Source: Nonomuraea angiospora
GTDB taxonomy: Bacteria; Actinomycetota; Actinomycetes; Streptosporangiales; Streptosporangiaceae
Direction: 5' to 3'
Assembly: GCF_014873145.1 (NCBI RefSeq)
Contig: NZ_JADBEK010000001.1
Location: forward strand, 13,020,001 to 13,084,000
Length of the DNA: 64,000 bases
Shown here: positions 16,683 through 27,863 of the stretch, piece after piece
How the letters are laid out: every line of letters starts with the position of its first letter
Position numbering within the stretch: position 1 is the stretch's first letter
Notes under the pieces: generated by a model
Databases searched by the model: none
Told to the model about the DNA's origin: nothing
What the model saw: only the letters and a program-made list of their open reading frames with translations
Position numbers and translations under genes: made by a program

Positions 16683-17831
16683 ATGTCCGGTGAGCTCGAC
16701 CTCATGCCCGCCGGCTTCGTGCGGGCCATCGAGGAGATGGCGCTGGTGGACCACCACGTGCACGGCGTCACGTCCCACGACCTGTCGCGCCGCGCGTTCG
16801 AGGAGCTGATCACCGAGTCGGACCGGCCGGTGCCGTCGTGGATGACCCCGTTCGACTCCCAGGTGGGCCACGCCATCCTGCGGCACTGCGCGCCGGTGCT
16901 CGGGCTCGACCCGTACTGCGCGCCGGAGGAGTACCTGGCCAGGCGCGCCCGGCTCGGCGCCGACGAGACCAACCGGCTGCTGCTCGGGGCGAGCGGCATC
17001 GGGCACTACCTGGTCGAGACCGGCTACCGGGGCGAGGAGCTGCTCGGGCCCTCCGGCATGGCCGAGGTCACCGGGGTGCCCGCCGACGAGGTGGTGCGGC
17101 TGGAGAGGGTGGCCGAGCAGGTGGCCGCCGGCGGGTGCGGGGCTGGCGCGTTCGCCGACCGGTTCGCCGAGGCGCTGTGGGAGCGCACGCGTACGGCGCG
17201 CGGGCTCAAGACCGTCGCCGCCTACCGCTGCGGGCTCGACTTCGACCCCGCGCCGCCCACTCGCGAGGAGGTCACCGAGGCCGCCGGGCGCTGGTTGTCC
17301 GCCGGGGGCGGGCGGCTGTCCGACCCTGTGCTGCTGCGCCACCTCATCTGGACGGGGCTGGAACGGGGCCTGCCGCTGCAGTTCCACATCGGGTTCGGGG
17401 ACCCGGACGTCGACCTGCGCCGGTCCGACCCGCTGCTGCTGCGCGGGCTCATCGAGCTGGCCGAGCCGACCGGGGTGCCGCTGCTGTTGCTGCACTGCTA
17501 CCCGTACCAGCGGCACGCCGGGCTGCTGGCGCACGCGTACCCCAACGTGTTCTTCGACGTGGGGCTGGGCGTGAGCTACACCGGCGCGCGCAGCGTGGCG
17601 CTGGTGGCCGAGAGCCTGGAGGTGGCGCCGTTCGCAAAGCTGCTGTTCTCCTCCGACGGCTTCGGCCCGGCCGAGCTGCACCATCTCGGGGCGCTGCTGT
17701 GGCGGCGGGCGATGGCGCGGGTGCTGGGCGGGTTCGTGGCCGAGGGGGAGTGGTCGGTGGAGCAGGCGATGCGGGTGGCCTGGATGGTGGGCGCGGAGAA
17801 CGCCCACCGCGTCTACGAGCTCGGAGGGTGA
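16683..17831 (+). CDS. Amidohydrolase-superfamily protein (FluG-like)
   Basis: A 382-residue TIM-barrel metallohydrolase. The HxH metal motif lies in DHHVHG near residue 23; further ligand regions are FHIGFGDPD near 237, LLHCYPY near 265 and FSSDGFG near 325. The pattern matches the amidohydrolases related to the N-terminal half of FluG, often found with glutamine-synthetase-like genes, though none is nearby. SD GGGGAGA lies eight bases before ATG 16683. It may act on an amide or a gamma-glutamyl compound. A link to the divergent sugar operon is possible but not shown. Confidence 0.8.
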   Translation: MSGELDLMPAGFVRAIEEMALVDHHVHGVTSHDLSRRAFEELITESDRPVPSWMTPFDSQVGHAILRHCAPVLGLDPYCAPEEYLARRARLGADETNRLLLGASGIGHYLVETGYRGEELLGPSGMAEVTGVPADEVVRLERVAEQVAAGGCGAGAFADRFAEALWERTRTARGLKTVAAYRCGLDFDPAPPTREEVTEAAGRWLSAGGGRLSDPVLLRHLIWTGLERGLPLQFHIGFGDPDVDLRRSDPLLLRGLIELAEPTGVPLLLLHCYPYQRHAGLLAHAYPNVFFDVGLGVSYTGARSVALVAESLEVAPFAKLLFSSDGFGPAELHHLGALLWRRAMARVLGGFVAEGEWSVEQAMRVAWMVGAENAHRVYELGG

Positions 17832-17893
17832 AGGAGAACGATGTTCCGCCCATGTGTGGACAGAAAACTCATCGATGACGAAACCATCTCTAA

Positions 17894-20707
<2,814 letters not shown>

Positions 20708-20723
20708 CCGACGGATCTGATCA

Positions 20724-20750
20724 TGCGCGGCCCCTGTTCCGGGCCGCGCA
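20724..20750. terminator. Hairpin terminator after the beta-galactosidase
   Basis: A perfect 10-bp GC-rich stem (TGCGCGGCCC / GGGCCGCGCA) with a 7-base loop begins 17 bases after the stop. There is no clear U-tract, as is common in actinomycetes. Confidence 0.75.
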
Positions 20751-20794
20751 GCCTTCGTGCTGACCGTTCACTGACGTTCAACGGGAGGAATGTG

Positions 20795-21604
20795 ATGGAT
20801 GCCAAGGAGTACCTGGCCGGTGTGTTCGACCGCGCGTCCGGTACGTACGAGCAGGTGGGGGTGCCGTTCTTCGCGCCCGTGGCCGCCGAGCTGGTACGCC
20901 AGGCCGCACCCGGGCCGGGTGACCGCGTCCTGGACGCCGGCTGCGGGACGGGCGCCTCGCTCGTGCCCGCCGCCCAGGCCGTCGGCCCCACGGGGCGGGT
21001 GGTCGGGCTGGACCTCGCGCCCGGCATGGTCGCCGCCGCCACGGCCGAGGTCGAGCGGCACGGCCTGAGCCACGCGACCGTCCTGCTGGGCGACGCGGAA
21101 CGGGCCGAGGAACTGCTGCCCGGCGAGCGGTTCGACGTCGTGCTGGCCGGGATGATGCTGTACTTCCTGCCCGACCCGCTGGCCGCCGTACGTTCCATGA
21201 CCGGGCTGCTGCGGTCCGGGGGCCGGTTGTCGGCCAGCCTGCTGGTCCGGTCGAGCCCGGTCGAGGTCGAGTTGCTCGACCTGGTCGGGCGGGCGCTGGA
21301 GCCGTACACCTCGGGGGCGGGCGGCGCCCCGTTCAGCCACACGCTGGGTACGGCCGAAGAGCTGACCGGGCTGTTCGAGGCGGGCGGGCTGACCGGGGTA
21401 CGGCACGAGGACGTGGTGTTCGAGGTGGTCGTCGAGGCGGGGCAGGTGTGGGACTGGCTCTGGTCGGCCGCCCGCAGGGCCCCGCTGGAGGCGATCCCGG
21501 AACACCTGCGCGAGGAGGCCCGGGCGGCCCTGGAGGCGGCGCTGCCCCAGGACCGCTTCGTGCTTCCCCGCACGGTCCGCTTCGCAACAGGCTCCCGCCC
21601 CTGA
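20795..21604 (+). CDS. Class I SAM-dependent methyltransferase
   Basis: A 269-residue methyltransferase. The SAM-binding motif I VLDAGCGTGAS is near residue 45, the acidic loop GLDLAPGMV near 70, and LAGMMLYFLPDPLAAV near 115 is the post-II region, typical of UbiE/arsenite-type methyltransferases. The substrate cannot be read from the sequence. ATG 20795 is preferred over GTG 20792 because GGAGG sits six bases before it. The gene lies between two hairpin terminators, so it is an independent unit. Confidence 0.85.
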   Translation: MDAKEYLAGVFDRASGTYEQVGVPFFAPVAAELVRQAAPGPGDRVLDAGCGTGASLVPAAQAVGPTGRVVGLDLAPGMVAAATAEVERHGLSHATVLLGDAERAEELLPGERFDVVLAGMMLYFLPDPLAAVRSMTGLLRSGGRLSASLLVRSSPVEVELLDLVGRALEPYTSGAGGAPFSHTLGTAEELTGLFEAGGLTGVRHEDVVFEVVVEAGQVWDWLWSAARRAPLEAIPEHLREEARAALEAALPQDRFVLPRTVRFATGSRP

Positions 21605-21610
21605 CCGGAC

Positions 21611-21644
21611 GCGCCCGGCCCCGGCTCTTTCCGGGGCCGGGCGC
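21611..21644. terminator. Strong hairpin terminator, probably bidirectional
   Basis: A perfect 14-bp stem (GCGCCCGGCCCCGG and its complement) with loop ctcttt lies between the convergent methyltransferase and tuf genes. It can serve both strands. Confidence 0.85.
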
Positions 21645-21697
21645 GCCTGTTCCCCTCTTTCTGGGGAGCCGTCTGGGGGAGCCGTCTGGGGGGCCGG

Positions 21698-22876
21698 TCA
21701 GTCGTCGGGCACGGTGAGGATCGTGCCCGCGCCGACCGTCAGCCCGCCCTCGCGGATGGCGAAGCCGAGCCCGGGCTCCAACGCGACCGCCTTGCCCAGC
21801 TCGACCGCCACGTCCACCGTGTCACCCGGCTGAGCGACGACGGCGGCAGCGCTGAGCGTGAGCTCCCCGGGCACGTCCGTCGTCCGCAGGTAGAACTGCG
21901 GCCGGTAGCCGGACGCGATCGGCCTGCGCCGCCCGCCCTCCTCCGCGGTCAGGAGGTAGACGCGGGCGGTGAAGGACTGGTGGGCGCGCTGGCTGCCGGG
22001 CGCCGCCAGCACCATGCCGCGCCGTACCTGCTCGCGGCGGACCCCGCGCAGCAGCACGGCCGCGTTGTCACCGGCCTCGCCCCGCTCCATCGTCTTGCCG
22101 AACGTCTCCACGCCCGTGACGACGGCGCCGAACGCCTCACCGAACCCGACCGCCTCCACCGTGTCACCGACCCGGACGGTGCCGCGCTCGATGGCCCCGG
22201 TCACAACCGTGCCCCGGCCGGTGACCGTGAGCACGTTCTCGACCGGCATGAGGAACGGCGCGTCCACGTACCGCACCGGCACGGGGATGTGCTCGTCCAC
22301 CGCCTGGAGCAGCGCCTCGATCGACGCGATCCAGACCGGGTCGCCCTCCAGCGCCCGCAGCCCGGACACCCGCACCATCGGGACGCCGTCGTAGCCGTGC
22401 TCGGCCAGCAGCTCCTGCAGCTCCAGCTCGACCAGGTCGGTCAGCTCCGGGTCCGCGCCGTCGGCCTTGTTGACGGCCACGACCAGGTGCTCGACACCGA
22501 CCCGCTTGGCGAGCAGCACGTGCTCCCGGGTCTGCGGCATGATCCCGTCGTGCGCGGACACGACGAGGATCGCGCCGTCCAGCTGCGCCGCCCCCGTGAT
22601 CATGTTCTTCACGTAGTCGGCGTGCCCCGGCATGTCCACGTGCGCGTAGTGGCGGGTGGCGGTCTCGTACTCGACGTGCGAGATGTTGATCGTGATCCCG
22701 CGCCGCGCCTCCTCGGGCGTGCGGTCGATCCGCTCGAACGGCGTGTACGTGGCCTGCCCGCGCTGCGCCAGCACCTTCGTGATGGCGGCGGTCAGCGTGG
22801 TCTTGCCGTGGTCGACGTGCCCCATCGTGCCGATGTTGAGATGCGGCTTGTTCCGTACGTAGGCCTGCTTGGCCAT
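21698..22876 (-). CDS. tuf: Elongation factor Tu, divergent stand-alone paralogue
   Basis: A 392-residue EF-Tu. The GTP-binding motifs are intact: GHVDHGKT (19-26), DMPGH (81-85; cysteine is usual where Met stands), NKAD near 136, and the RGITI effector region. Domains 2 and 3 are full length and end in [10 protein letters not shown] with a short VPDD tail. The gene is not next to rpsL, rpsG, fusA or rpsJ as the main copy normally is, and several positions differ from the actinobacterial consensus. It is probably a second copy of the type seen in streptomycetes (tuf2/tuf3). Such copies can be stress-induced or give elfamycin resistance; neither role is shown here. Start ATG 22876 follows AAGGAAGG. 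Confidence 0.92.
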   Translation of the reverse strand: MAKQAYVRNKPHLNIGTMGHVDHGKTTLTAAITKVLAQRGQATYTPFERIDRTPEEARRGITINISHVEYETATRHYAHVDMPGHADYVKNMITGAAQLDGAILVVSAHDGIMPQTREHVLLAKRVGVEHLVVAVNKADGADPELTDLVELELQELLAEHGYDGVPMVRVSGLRALEGDPVWIASIEALLQAVDEHIPVPVRYVDAPFLMPVENVLTVTGRGTVVTGAIERGTVRVGDTVEAVGFGEAFGAVVTGVETFGKTMERGEAGDNAAVLLRGVRREQVRRGMVLAAPGSQRAHQSFTARVYLLTAEEGGRRRPIASGYRPQFYLRTTDVPGELTLSAAAVVAQPGDTVDVAVELGKAVALEPGLGFAIREGGLTVGAGTILTVPDD

Positions 22877-23462
22877 GGTTCCTTCCTTTGAGACCTGGTT
22901 TCCGTGTGACCCGTGCTCGGGGCCGACAACCTCCCCCCGCCGGGTCACCTCAGGACTCACGGGAAGAGGTCAACGCTCCAGGCCGTCGCAGGCACGCTCA
23001 AGCACACCCGGCACGGCGGGCGTGGCAAGGAGAGCGTGCAGGAACATGAGGAACATAGTGGAGTCGTCAGCAAGCGACCGCAACCGAATATTCCCGGCGG
23101 TAGGTGGACCGATGCCACCCACCCGTTGCCCTGCTGGACGGTGGGCCTGCTGACACCCCGCCCCGAGCCAAAGGTCTTCCCCAGGGGCGCTTCGCGCGAA
23201 GAGCTCAGGCGCTCTTATCCAGGCGCCTGACGGCGCACCCCCCCCGCGCCTCCGGCGCCATCGCGCGCCCACCCGTTGACCGTCGAAGCGGTGGGCCGAC
23301 TGACACCCACCCCGGACCGGCATGCCTTTCGGGCCTTCTGGAAGCCGAACCGGAAAGGGAGATCGCCCTACCAAGCCCCCCAGAGCGACTGACAAGCGGG
23401 CTGACGATACATATCGCGTCCTTGCCAAGCGCGGGACCCAAGTCACCTCTACGCTACAGCCC
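22877..23462. repeat. Non-coding region with two 41-bp hairpin repeats 150 bp apart
   Basis: No convincing gene was found. Copies at 23118-23158 and 23268-23308 have the same length and start exactly 150 bases apart. Both begin CCCACCCGTTG and end CTGACACCC. In each, CCCACC pairs with GGTGGG to make a short hairpin whose stem is conserved and whose loop differs. Similarity fades gradually downstream. The tuf promoter should lie at the left end of this stretch but I could not pick it out. Confidence 0.5.
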
Positions 23463-23987
23463 ATGGCGGACATCGGTTACCTGGACGCCCTGCAGATGTG
23501 GTTGTCGGGCAATCCCGCACTTCAAGACGCCACCCTCTACGGCATGAGCATGCTGTGGTGGGGCCGCTTCGGAAAGATCCTCGCCTTCCTTGGCGGCATG
23601 ACAGTCGTGTTGGACATCCTCGGCCCCGACCGAATCCGCGAATACGGCGGCCGTCTTCGGGCCATCCCGAAGTCGCCGACGAACAGATCCTCAGTATGGG
23701 CCGCTGCCCTCACGGCTCTCGTAACATGCGCGGCTGCCATCATGGGTGCGGTCGTTGACGTCGCCACCGGCCCGGGCCGCGAGCGCCTCGCGCTGATCGT
23801 GCTCGTCATCGGCATCGTCTTCGCCGTGGTGTGGGTGACTCTCGCTGTCACCAGAAGCAAGTTGTTCGAGAGCACCTTCAACGGCATAGCGTGGGTGCTT
23901 GAGCATCGCAAGGCTCTGATCTGGTGGCGCGTCGTCAGCTTCTTCGCACTTGTGATCGGCTTCCACTTCGACTTACTCGCCTCGTAG
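23463..23987 (+). CDS. Small integral membrane protein of unknown function
   Basis: A 174-residue protein with about four hydrophobic segments: ILAFLGGMTVVLDIL near 38-55, AAALTALVTCAAAIMGAVV near 80-100, LIVLVIGIVFAVVWVTLAV near 110-130 and WWRVVSFFALVIGF near 155-170. I recognise no family. The start ATG 23463 lacks a clear Shine-Dalgarno sequence. Codon use is somewhat less GC-rich than in neighbours and it sits among gene remnants, so it may be an acquired or accessory gene. Confidence 0.6.
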   Translation: MADIGYLDALQMWLSGNPALQDATLYGMSMLWWGRFGKILAFLGGMTVVLDILGPDRIREYGGRLRAIPKSPTNRSSVWAAALTALVTCAAAIMGAVVDVATGPGRERLALIVLVIGIVFAVVWVTLAVTRSKLFESTFNGIAWVLEHRKALIWWRVVSFFALVIGFHFDLLAS

Positions 23988-24005
23988 CTGGCGCTTGCCT
24001 CCGCA

Positions 24006-24131
24006 GTTGTCGTCGAGGCGCAGTGCGCGGGCCGGCGTTGCGCGCACTGAAGCGGACGTTCGGACACGGCCCTGCCCCAGCCACGCGTAGCAGTCGACGC
24101 TGATCGCGGCGAGCTGGGCGACCTCCTCGCT
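24006..24131 (-). pseudogene. Remnant of an XRE/MmyB-type helix-turn-helix regulator
   Basis: Read on the minus strand, about 41 residues follow the MmyB-like pattern REEVAxLAGVSxDYYxxLEQGR...ALARALRLDD in degraded form (EEVAQLAAISVDCY, WLGQGRVRTSAS, ARALRLDD). The upstream part and the rest of the C-terminal domain are missing in every frame I checked. It is a piece of a once larger regulator gene, not a working one. Confidence 0.5.
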
Positions 24132-24368
24132 TTCCCGGCACCTCGGCCCAGATGCCGCGTTCGGCAGCGCGGACCAGGCCACCTTTCGGGCTATTTTCAG
24201 GCTGGTGCACAAATACATTCTTCGGGATGGCGATAGACGCCAGGCGCGGCCGGGTCAGTGCCATCAGGCACCGTCGACAGCATGCCAGTAGTTCACAATG
24301 AGCGAGATTTCCGAGCCGGGTCACCCTGGGTAAGGAGATCGCCGCTCAATGGAATAGGATCCGGTTGC

Positions 24369-24644
24369 TCAATCGATGGAGTATTGGTAGCGGAAATACC
24401 AGCCTGGCAGGAGCTTGTAGCCGGGCACGCCGCTTTCGGAGTAGAAGCAGGGAGAACTGTAGACGTCTGGCGGATCGTTCAGCGCGGCGCTGTATGCGTT
24501 GCAGGTGGTGTCGGCGCTGAAGGGCCCCTGGTAGGTGACCCGGTATGTACGACCGGCGGACGCGTCCGCGACGCCGCCGGATGCCACCAACATGCTGACG
24601 ACGCCCATCGTCAACGCCGCCAGGCGTACTCGATGTTCAGCCAT
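24369..24644 (-). CDS. Small secreted protein, unknown function
   Basis: A 91-residue protein with a clean signal peptide (MAEHRVRLAALTMGVVSMLV, cleavage near ADASA). The mature part of about 60 residues is rich in Tyr, Pro and Ser and has two cysteines that could form a disulfide. A strong SD (AAAAGGAG) precedes ATG 24644. I recognise no family. Its general form resembles the tendamistat-like protein at 28.1 kb, but the cysteine pattern differs. Confidence 0.7.
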   Translation of the reverse strand: MAEHRVRLAALTMGVVSMLVASGGVADASAGRTYRVTYQGPFSADTTCNAYSAALNDPPDVYSSPCFYSESGVPGYKLLPGWYFRYQYSID

Positions 24645-24950
24645 TTAATGCTCCTTTTCTGCACCCTGCACATGGCTGAGAACCCAGGTCATTCTGACAT
24701 GAATTACTCATAGCGCATAGGCGTCGAAGACGCCGCCAGCCCCGGGGCGCGTAAACCGATGCTCGTCCTGCGGATCCCGTCAGGCGTCGGAAGAATCGCC
24801 AGGTGAATGGCGATCGAACTTGCCGGATCGCTCTGGCCGGGCGATTGGCGTCGCTGACGGACGTTTCGCCACTCGCGGCGCTCCTCGTGCCGCCGGCCAC
24901 CGACTACGGAGCAGCCTGCTGGGTGTGGTGGTTGTCCCCGGGGCCGTCGA
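24645..24950. other. Intergenic, no gene seen
   Basis: No supportable coding sequence. The promoter of the small secreted protein should lie at the left end, where the sequence is less GC-rich (cattctgacatgaattactc). Confidence 0.5.
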
Positions 24951-25559
24951 TCACGGGGTGGAACGCAGGTCCTCGCGGGCGGCCCGGCGGCCGGTGGCGA
25001 GCAGGAGGAGGTCGGCCGCCGCGCCGCGCACCTCGCGCGGTCCCTCGCCCGCCGACCAGTCGGCGTCCGTGGCGATCAACCGCGTGGTGCGCAGGAGCTC
25101 CCGGCCGCCGTAGAACCTGCTGGCCACCACGTGGTCGAGCGCCGCGACCACCGGTCCGGCGGGCATCTCGCGCGTACGGCCCAGCGGGCGGGCCATGTCC
25201 TGGCCGTGGACGAGCGCGTCGACCAGCGGGTCGAGCGGGCTCGCGCCCGGAGCGCGGCGTGCCGAGCCGGCCGTTTCACGCAATTGCGCGATGAGCTCCG
25301 GCGGCTGGAAGCGGGCCGCCCGCTCCCGGGCGAGGTCGGCGACCATGCGGTTGAAGTCGCCCCGCGCCCGGATCGCGCCCTTGATCGCCACGAACAGGGT
25401 GGTACGCGTTGAGAGCGTCAAATGAGCGGCCACGTCCCGGACCGTCCAGCCTTCACAGAGGGAGGCGGCGTCCCACTCGTGGGCGTCCAGGTCTTCCAGG
25501 AAGGCGGCGAGACTCAGCCGCTCCGCCTTCGTCCAGGCGAGTATGTCGTCGTGCCCCAT
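24951..25559 (-). CDS. DinB/maleylpyruvate-isomerase-like protein (TIGR03083 type)
   Basis: A 202-residue protein of the mycothiol-dependent DinB-like superfamily: ERLSLAAFLEDLDAHEWDAASLCEGWTVRDVAAHL at the N-terminus has the characteristic EGWTVRDVAAHL block, and HGQDMARPLG near 140 supplies a metal-type histidine. Members bind a divalent metal through three histidines and some are thiol-dependent isomerases or transferases. SD GAGGAG precedes ATG 25559. Its promoter is almost the same as that of the ECF42/DGPF operon next door, so it is probably a direct target of that sigma factor. Confidence 0.8.
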   Translation of the reverse strand: MGHDDILAWTKAERLSLAAFLEDLDAHEWDAASLCEGWTVRDVAAHLTLSTRTTLFVAIKGAIRARGDFNRMVADLARERAARFQPPELIAQLRETAGSARRAPGASPLDPLVDALVHGQDMARPLGRTREMPAGPVVAALDHVVASRFYGGRELLRTTRLIATDADWSAGEGPREVRGAAADLLLLATGRRAAREDLRSTP

Positions 25560-25599
25560 GTCGGATCTCCTCGATCGATGGTTCCGAGCCGTTGCCCCG

Positions 25600-25640
25600 T
25601 ACGGCATGACCACGAACGGGGTGCGGCCGGATGGACAGCC
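25600..25640 (-). promoter_or_regulatory. Predicted ECF42-dependent promoter of the DinB-like gene
   Basis: Minus-strand TGTCCA (25637-25632) and CGTTCG (25618-25613), separated by 13 bases, match the promoter at 27.3 kb with identical spacing. About 29 of 40 aligned bases are the same, including CCGTTCGTGGT. It begins 15 bases beyond the sigma gene stop. Confidence 0.75.
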
Positions 25641-25654
25641 GCCCGCGAAATTTC

Positions 25655-26899
25655 TCAGGTCTCCTCGACGGAGGCCAGGCGACGTCGCAGGTGGGCGCGC
25701 TCCGGCTCGCTCCCGGCCACTTCCAGGGCCGCGCGATAGGCCGCGGCGGCCTCGGGGAGGCGGCCGAGGCGGTGGAGCAGGTCGGCGCGGGCCACCAGGT
25801 ACGGGTGGTAGCCGCGCAGCCGTGGCTCGCCGGCCAGCTCGTCCAGCAGCGCCAGGCCCGTCTCCGGCCCGTCGCGCATGGCCACGGCCGCCGCCCGGTT
25901 GAGCGCGACCACCGGGGACGGGTCGAGCGCGAGCAGCACGTCGTACAGGGCCACGACCTGCGGCCAGTCGGTCGTGGCCAGGTCCGCCGCCTCGTCGTGG
26001 AGGGCGGCGATGGCGGCCTGCACGCCGTACACGCCGGGCGGGCCGCCGCTCAGTGCGGTCACCACCAGCGCCGAGCCCTCCTCGATGAGGTCCCGGTCCC
26101 AGCGGCCACGGTCCTGCTCGTCCAGCAGCACCGGCTCGCCGTCGGGGCCGGTACGGGCGTCGCGGCGCGCGTGAACCAGCAGCATCAACGCCAGCAGCCC
26201 GGCCACCTCCCGCTCGGCGGGCAGCAGCCGGCGCAGGATCCGGGCCAGCCGGATCGCCTCCTCGGCCAGGTCCAGGCGCTGCAGGTCGGGACCGGAGCTG
26301 GCCGCGTACCCCTCGGTGAAGATCGAGTAGATCACCTGGAGCACCCCGGGCAGCCGCTCCGGCAGCTCGTCCGCGCCGGGCACGCGGAACGGGATGCGGG
26401 CCTCGCGGATCTTCTTCTTCGCCCGGACGATCCGCTTGGCCATCGTCTGCACCGGCACCAGGTAGGCCCGCGCCACCTCCGGCGTGGTGAGCCCCGCCAG
26501 GCAGCGCAACGTCAGCGCCCCGCGGTCCTCGGCGGGCAGCGCGGGGTGGGCGCAGGTGAAGAACAGCTGCAGCCGCTCGTCCGGCAGCTCGCCGCCCTCG
26601 GCGTCGGCCGGCGGGGCGGGCGCCGCCCGCTCCGCCTCCACCTGCAGGATGGCCAGCCGCGCGGCGAAGGCCTGGTCGCGCCGGAGCCGGTCGACCGCCT
26701 TGCGCCGCGCCGTCGTCATCAGCCACGCGCCCGGCTTGGGCGGCACGCCCTCGACCGGCCAGTGCCGCAGCGCCGCCTCGATGGCGTCCGAGGTCACCTC
26801 CTCGGCGAGGTCGAGGTCGCCGAACCGGCGTACGAGCGCGGCCAGCAGCCTGCCGCGCTCCTCCCGGAAGACCGCCTCGACCTCACGGACGCCAGACAT
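25655..26899 (-). CDS. ECF sigma factor with TPR-like C-terminal extension (ECF42 type)
   Basis: A 414-residue sigma factor, about twice the size of a simple ECF protein. Region 2 (EEVTSDAIEAALRHWP, WLMTTARRKAVDRLRR) and region 4 (LTTPEVARAYLVPVQTMAKRIVRAKKKIRE) occupy residues 1-180. The rest is an alpha-helical TPR-like domain (ALDPSPVVALNRAAAVA, RGYHPYLVARADLLHRLGR). This is the layout of ECF42 factors, which are regulated through the C-terminal extension and lie next to DGPF genes instead of an anti-sigma gene. The start is taken as ATG 26899 right after the DGPF stop; GTG 26908 is an alternative. Confidence 0.9.
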   Translation of the reverse strand: MSGVREVEAVFREERGRLLAALVRRFGDLDLAEEVTSDAIEAALRHWPVEGVPPKPGAWLMTTARRKAVDRLRRDQAFAARLAILQVEAERAAPAPPADAEGGELPDERLQLFFTCAHPALPAEDRGALTLRCLAGLTTPEVARAYLVPVQTMAKRIVRAKKKIREARIPFRVPGADELPERLPGVLQVIYSIFTEGYAASSGPDLQRLDLAEEAIRLARILRRLLPAEREVAGLLALMLLVHARRDARTGPDGEPVLLDEQDRGRWDRDLIEEGSALVVTALSGGPPGVYGVQAAIAALHDEAADLATTDWPQVVALYDVLLALDPSPVVALNRAAAVAMRDGPETGLALLDELAGEPRLRGYHPYLVARADLLHRLGRLPEAAAAYRAALEVAGSEPERAHLRRRLASVEET

Positions 26900-26900
26900 C

Positions 26901-27245
26901 TCACGCACTGAAGTCGGCGACCGGGCGTACGACCACCGACCCGCCGCCGCGCGCGCCCGGGCAGCGGGCCGCCCAGTCGAGCGCCACGTCGAGGTCCGGT
27001 ACGTCGATCACGTAGAAGCCGCCCAGCACCTCCCGGGTCTCGGCGTACGGCCCGTCGGTCACGGTCCGCCTGCCGTCCCTGTCCACCTGCACGGTCGTGG
27101 CGGTCACCAGATCGGCCAGCGACTCGCCCGACACCCAGATCCCCGCCTCGCGCACGGCCTTGTCGTAGGCCATCCAGTCCTCGACGGTGCACGGGTCGTC
27201 CTGCTCGTCGGTGGTGGCGGCGTTGATCAGCATCATGTACTTCAC
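26901..27245 (-). CDS. DGPF/YCII-domain protein, ECF42 partner
   Basis: A 114-residue ferredoxin-like-fold protein beginning MKYMMLI and carrying TDGPYAETREVLGGFYVIDVPDLD, the DGPF-domain signature (DGPY here). Such proteins are the standard genetic partner of ECF42 sigma factors; their biochemical role is unsettled. GTG 27245 is chosen from AGGGG five bases upstream. It is the first gene of a two-gene operon with the sigma factor and is transcribed from the motif-matched promoter at 27.3 kb. Confidence 0.9.
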   Translation of the reverse strand: MKYMMLINAATTDEQDDPCTVEDWMAYDKAVREAGIWVSGESLADLVTATTVQVDRDGRRTVTDGPYAETREVLGGFYVIDVPDLDVALDWAARCPGARGGGSVVVRPVADFSA

Positions 27246-27272
27246 GGTGTCCCCTTCGCGGGTGAGTTCGGC

Positions 27273-27292
27273 GTACAGCGGGCCCGCTGTAC
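27273..27292. promoter_or_regulatory. Perfect 20-bp palindrome in the DGPF leader
   Basis: GTACAGCGGGCCCGCTGTAC reads the same on both strands. It starts just downstream of the predicted transcription start and ends 28 bases before the DGPF start codon. It could be an operator for a dimeric repressor or a leader hairpin. Confidence 0.6.
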
Positions 27293-27330
27293 AGAATCAC
27301 CACGAACGGCCCCCCGCCAAATGGACAACC
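27291..27330 (-). promoter_or_regulatory. Predicted autoregulated ECF42 promoter
   Basis: Minus-strand TGTCCA (27327-27322), 13-base gap, CGTTCG (27308-27303). The near-copy upstream of the DinB-like gene supports both as ECF42 sites. The leader to the DGPF start is about 50 bases. Confidence 0.75.
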
Positions 27331-27335
27331 TCTTG

Positions 27336-27833
27336 TCACGGAAATGTTGCGGTCTCCAGAGAGCGGGTCAGCCGCACTCCTTCTTCGAGATAGCCCAGCG
27401 CGGCGTAGAACCGCCGGGCGGCCGTGTTGGCCGCCCCCGTCTCCAGGGTCAGATGGCGCAGACCCTGCTGCCGGGCCCAGTCCTCGGCGGCGGCCATCAA
27501 CTGCCGGCCCACTCCCGTACGGACGGCTCGCGGATGGACGGCCAGTTCGCCGACATAGGCGTCCATCGCGCCGGTGAAGTGCCGCTGGCACTGGACGGAC
27601 ACCACGCCGACCACCTGCGAGTCCTCGCCGTCCACCGCGACGAACACCGCTCCCCGCTGGGTCTTGGCCGCGTCGAGGGATCCGGTGAGCCACTGCCGCG
27701 CCGCCCGCTCGGCACCCTCGGGATCACGCCACGCCGCCACTCCTTCGGCGAGCCGGGGAGCCAGCGCCAGGACGCCTTCAAGATCGTCGTCGACTGCGGG
27801 CCGAATCCGGACCTCGTTCATGAACGGCAGCAT
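27336..27833 (-). CDS. GNAT family N-acetyltransferase
   Basis: A 165-residue acetyltransferase. The acetyl-CoA binding motif A is VRTGVGRQLMAAAEDWA near residues 103-119, preceded by the beta-4 strand AYVGELAVHP; ANTAARRFYAALGY is motif B. The substrate is unknown. Start 27833 is the longest ATG; the internal ATG at 27821 (MNEVRIRP) is equally possible. The gene lies upstream of the DGPF promoter on the same strand, and a second acetyltransferase remnant lies just upstream of it. Confidence 0.85.
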   Translation of the reverse strand: MLPFMNEVRIRPAVDDDLEGVLALAPRLAEGVAAWRDPEGAERAARQWLTGSLDAAKTQRGAVFVAVDGEDSQVVGVVSVQCQRHFTGAMDAYVGELAVHPRAVRTGVGRQLMAAAEDWARQQGLRHLTLETGAANTAARRFYAALGYLEEGVRLTRSLETATFP

Positions 27834-27863
27834 GCCAGGGGGAGGTTCTCCGAAAAAACCCTT

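Noticed and set aside
24258..24713. A plus-strand ORF opposite the small secreted protein
   Set aside because: The minus strand has a proper RBS and signal peptide; the plus ORF has neither.
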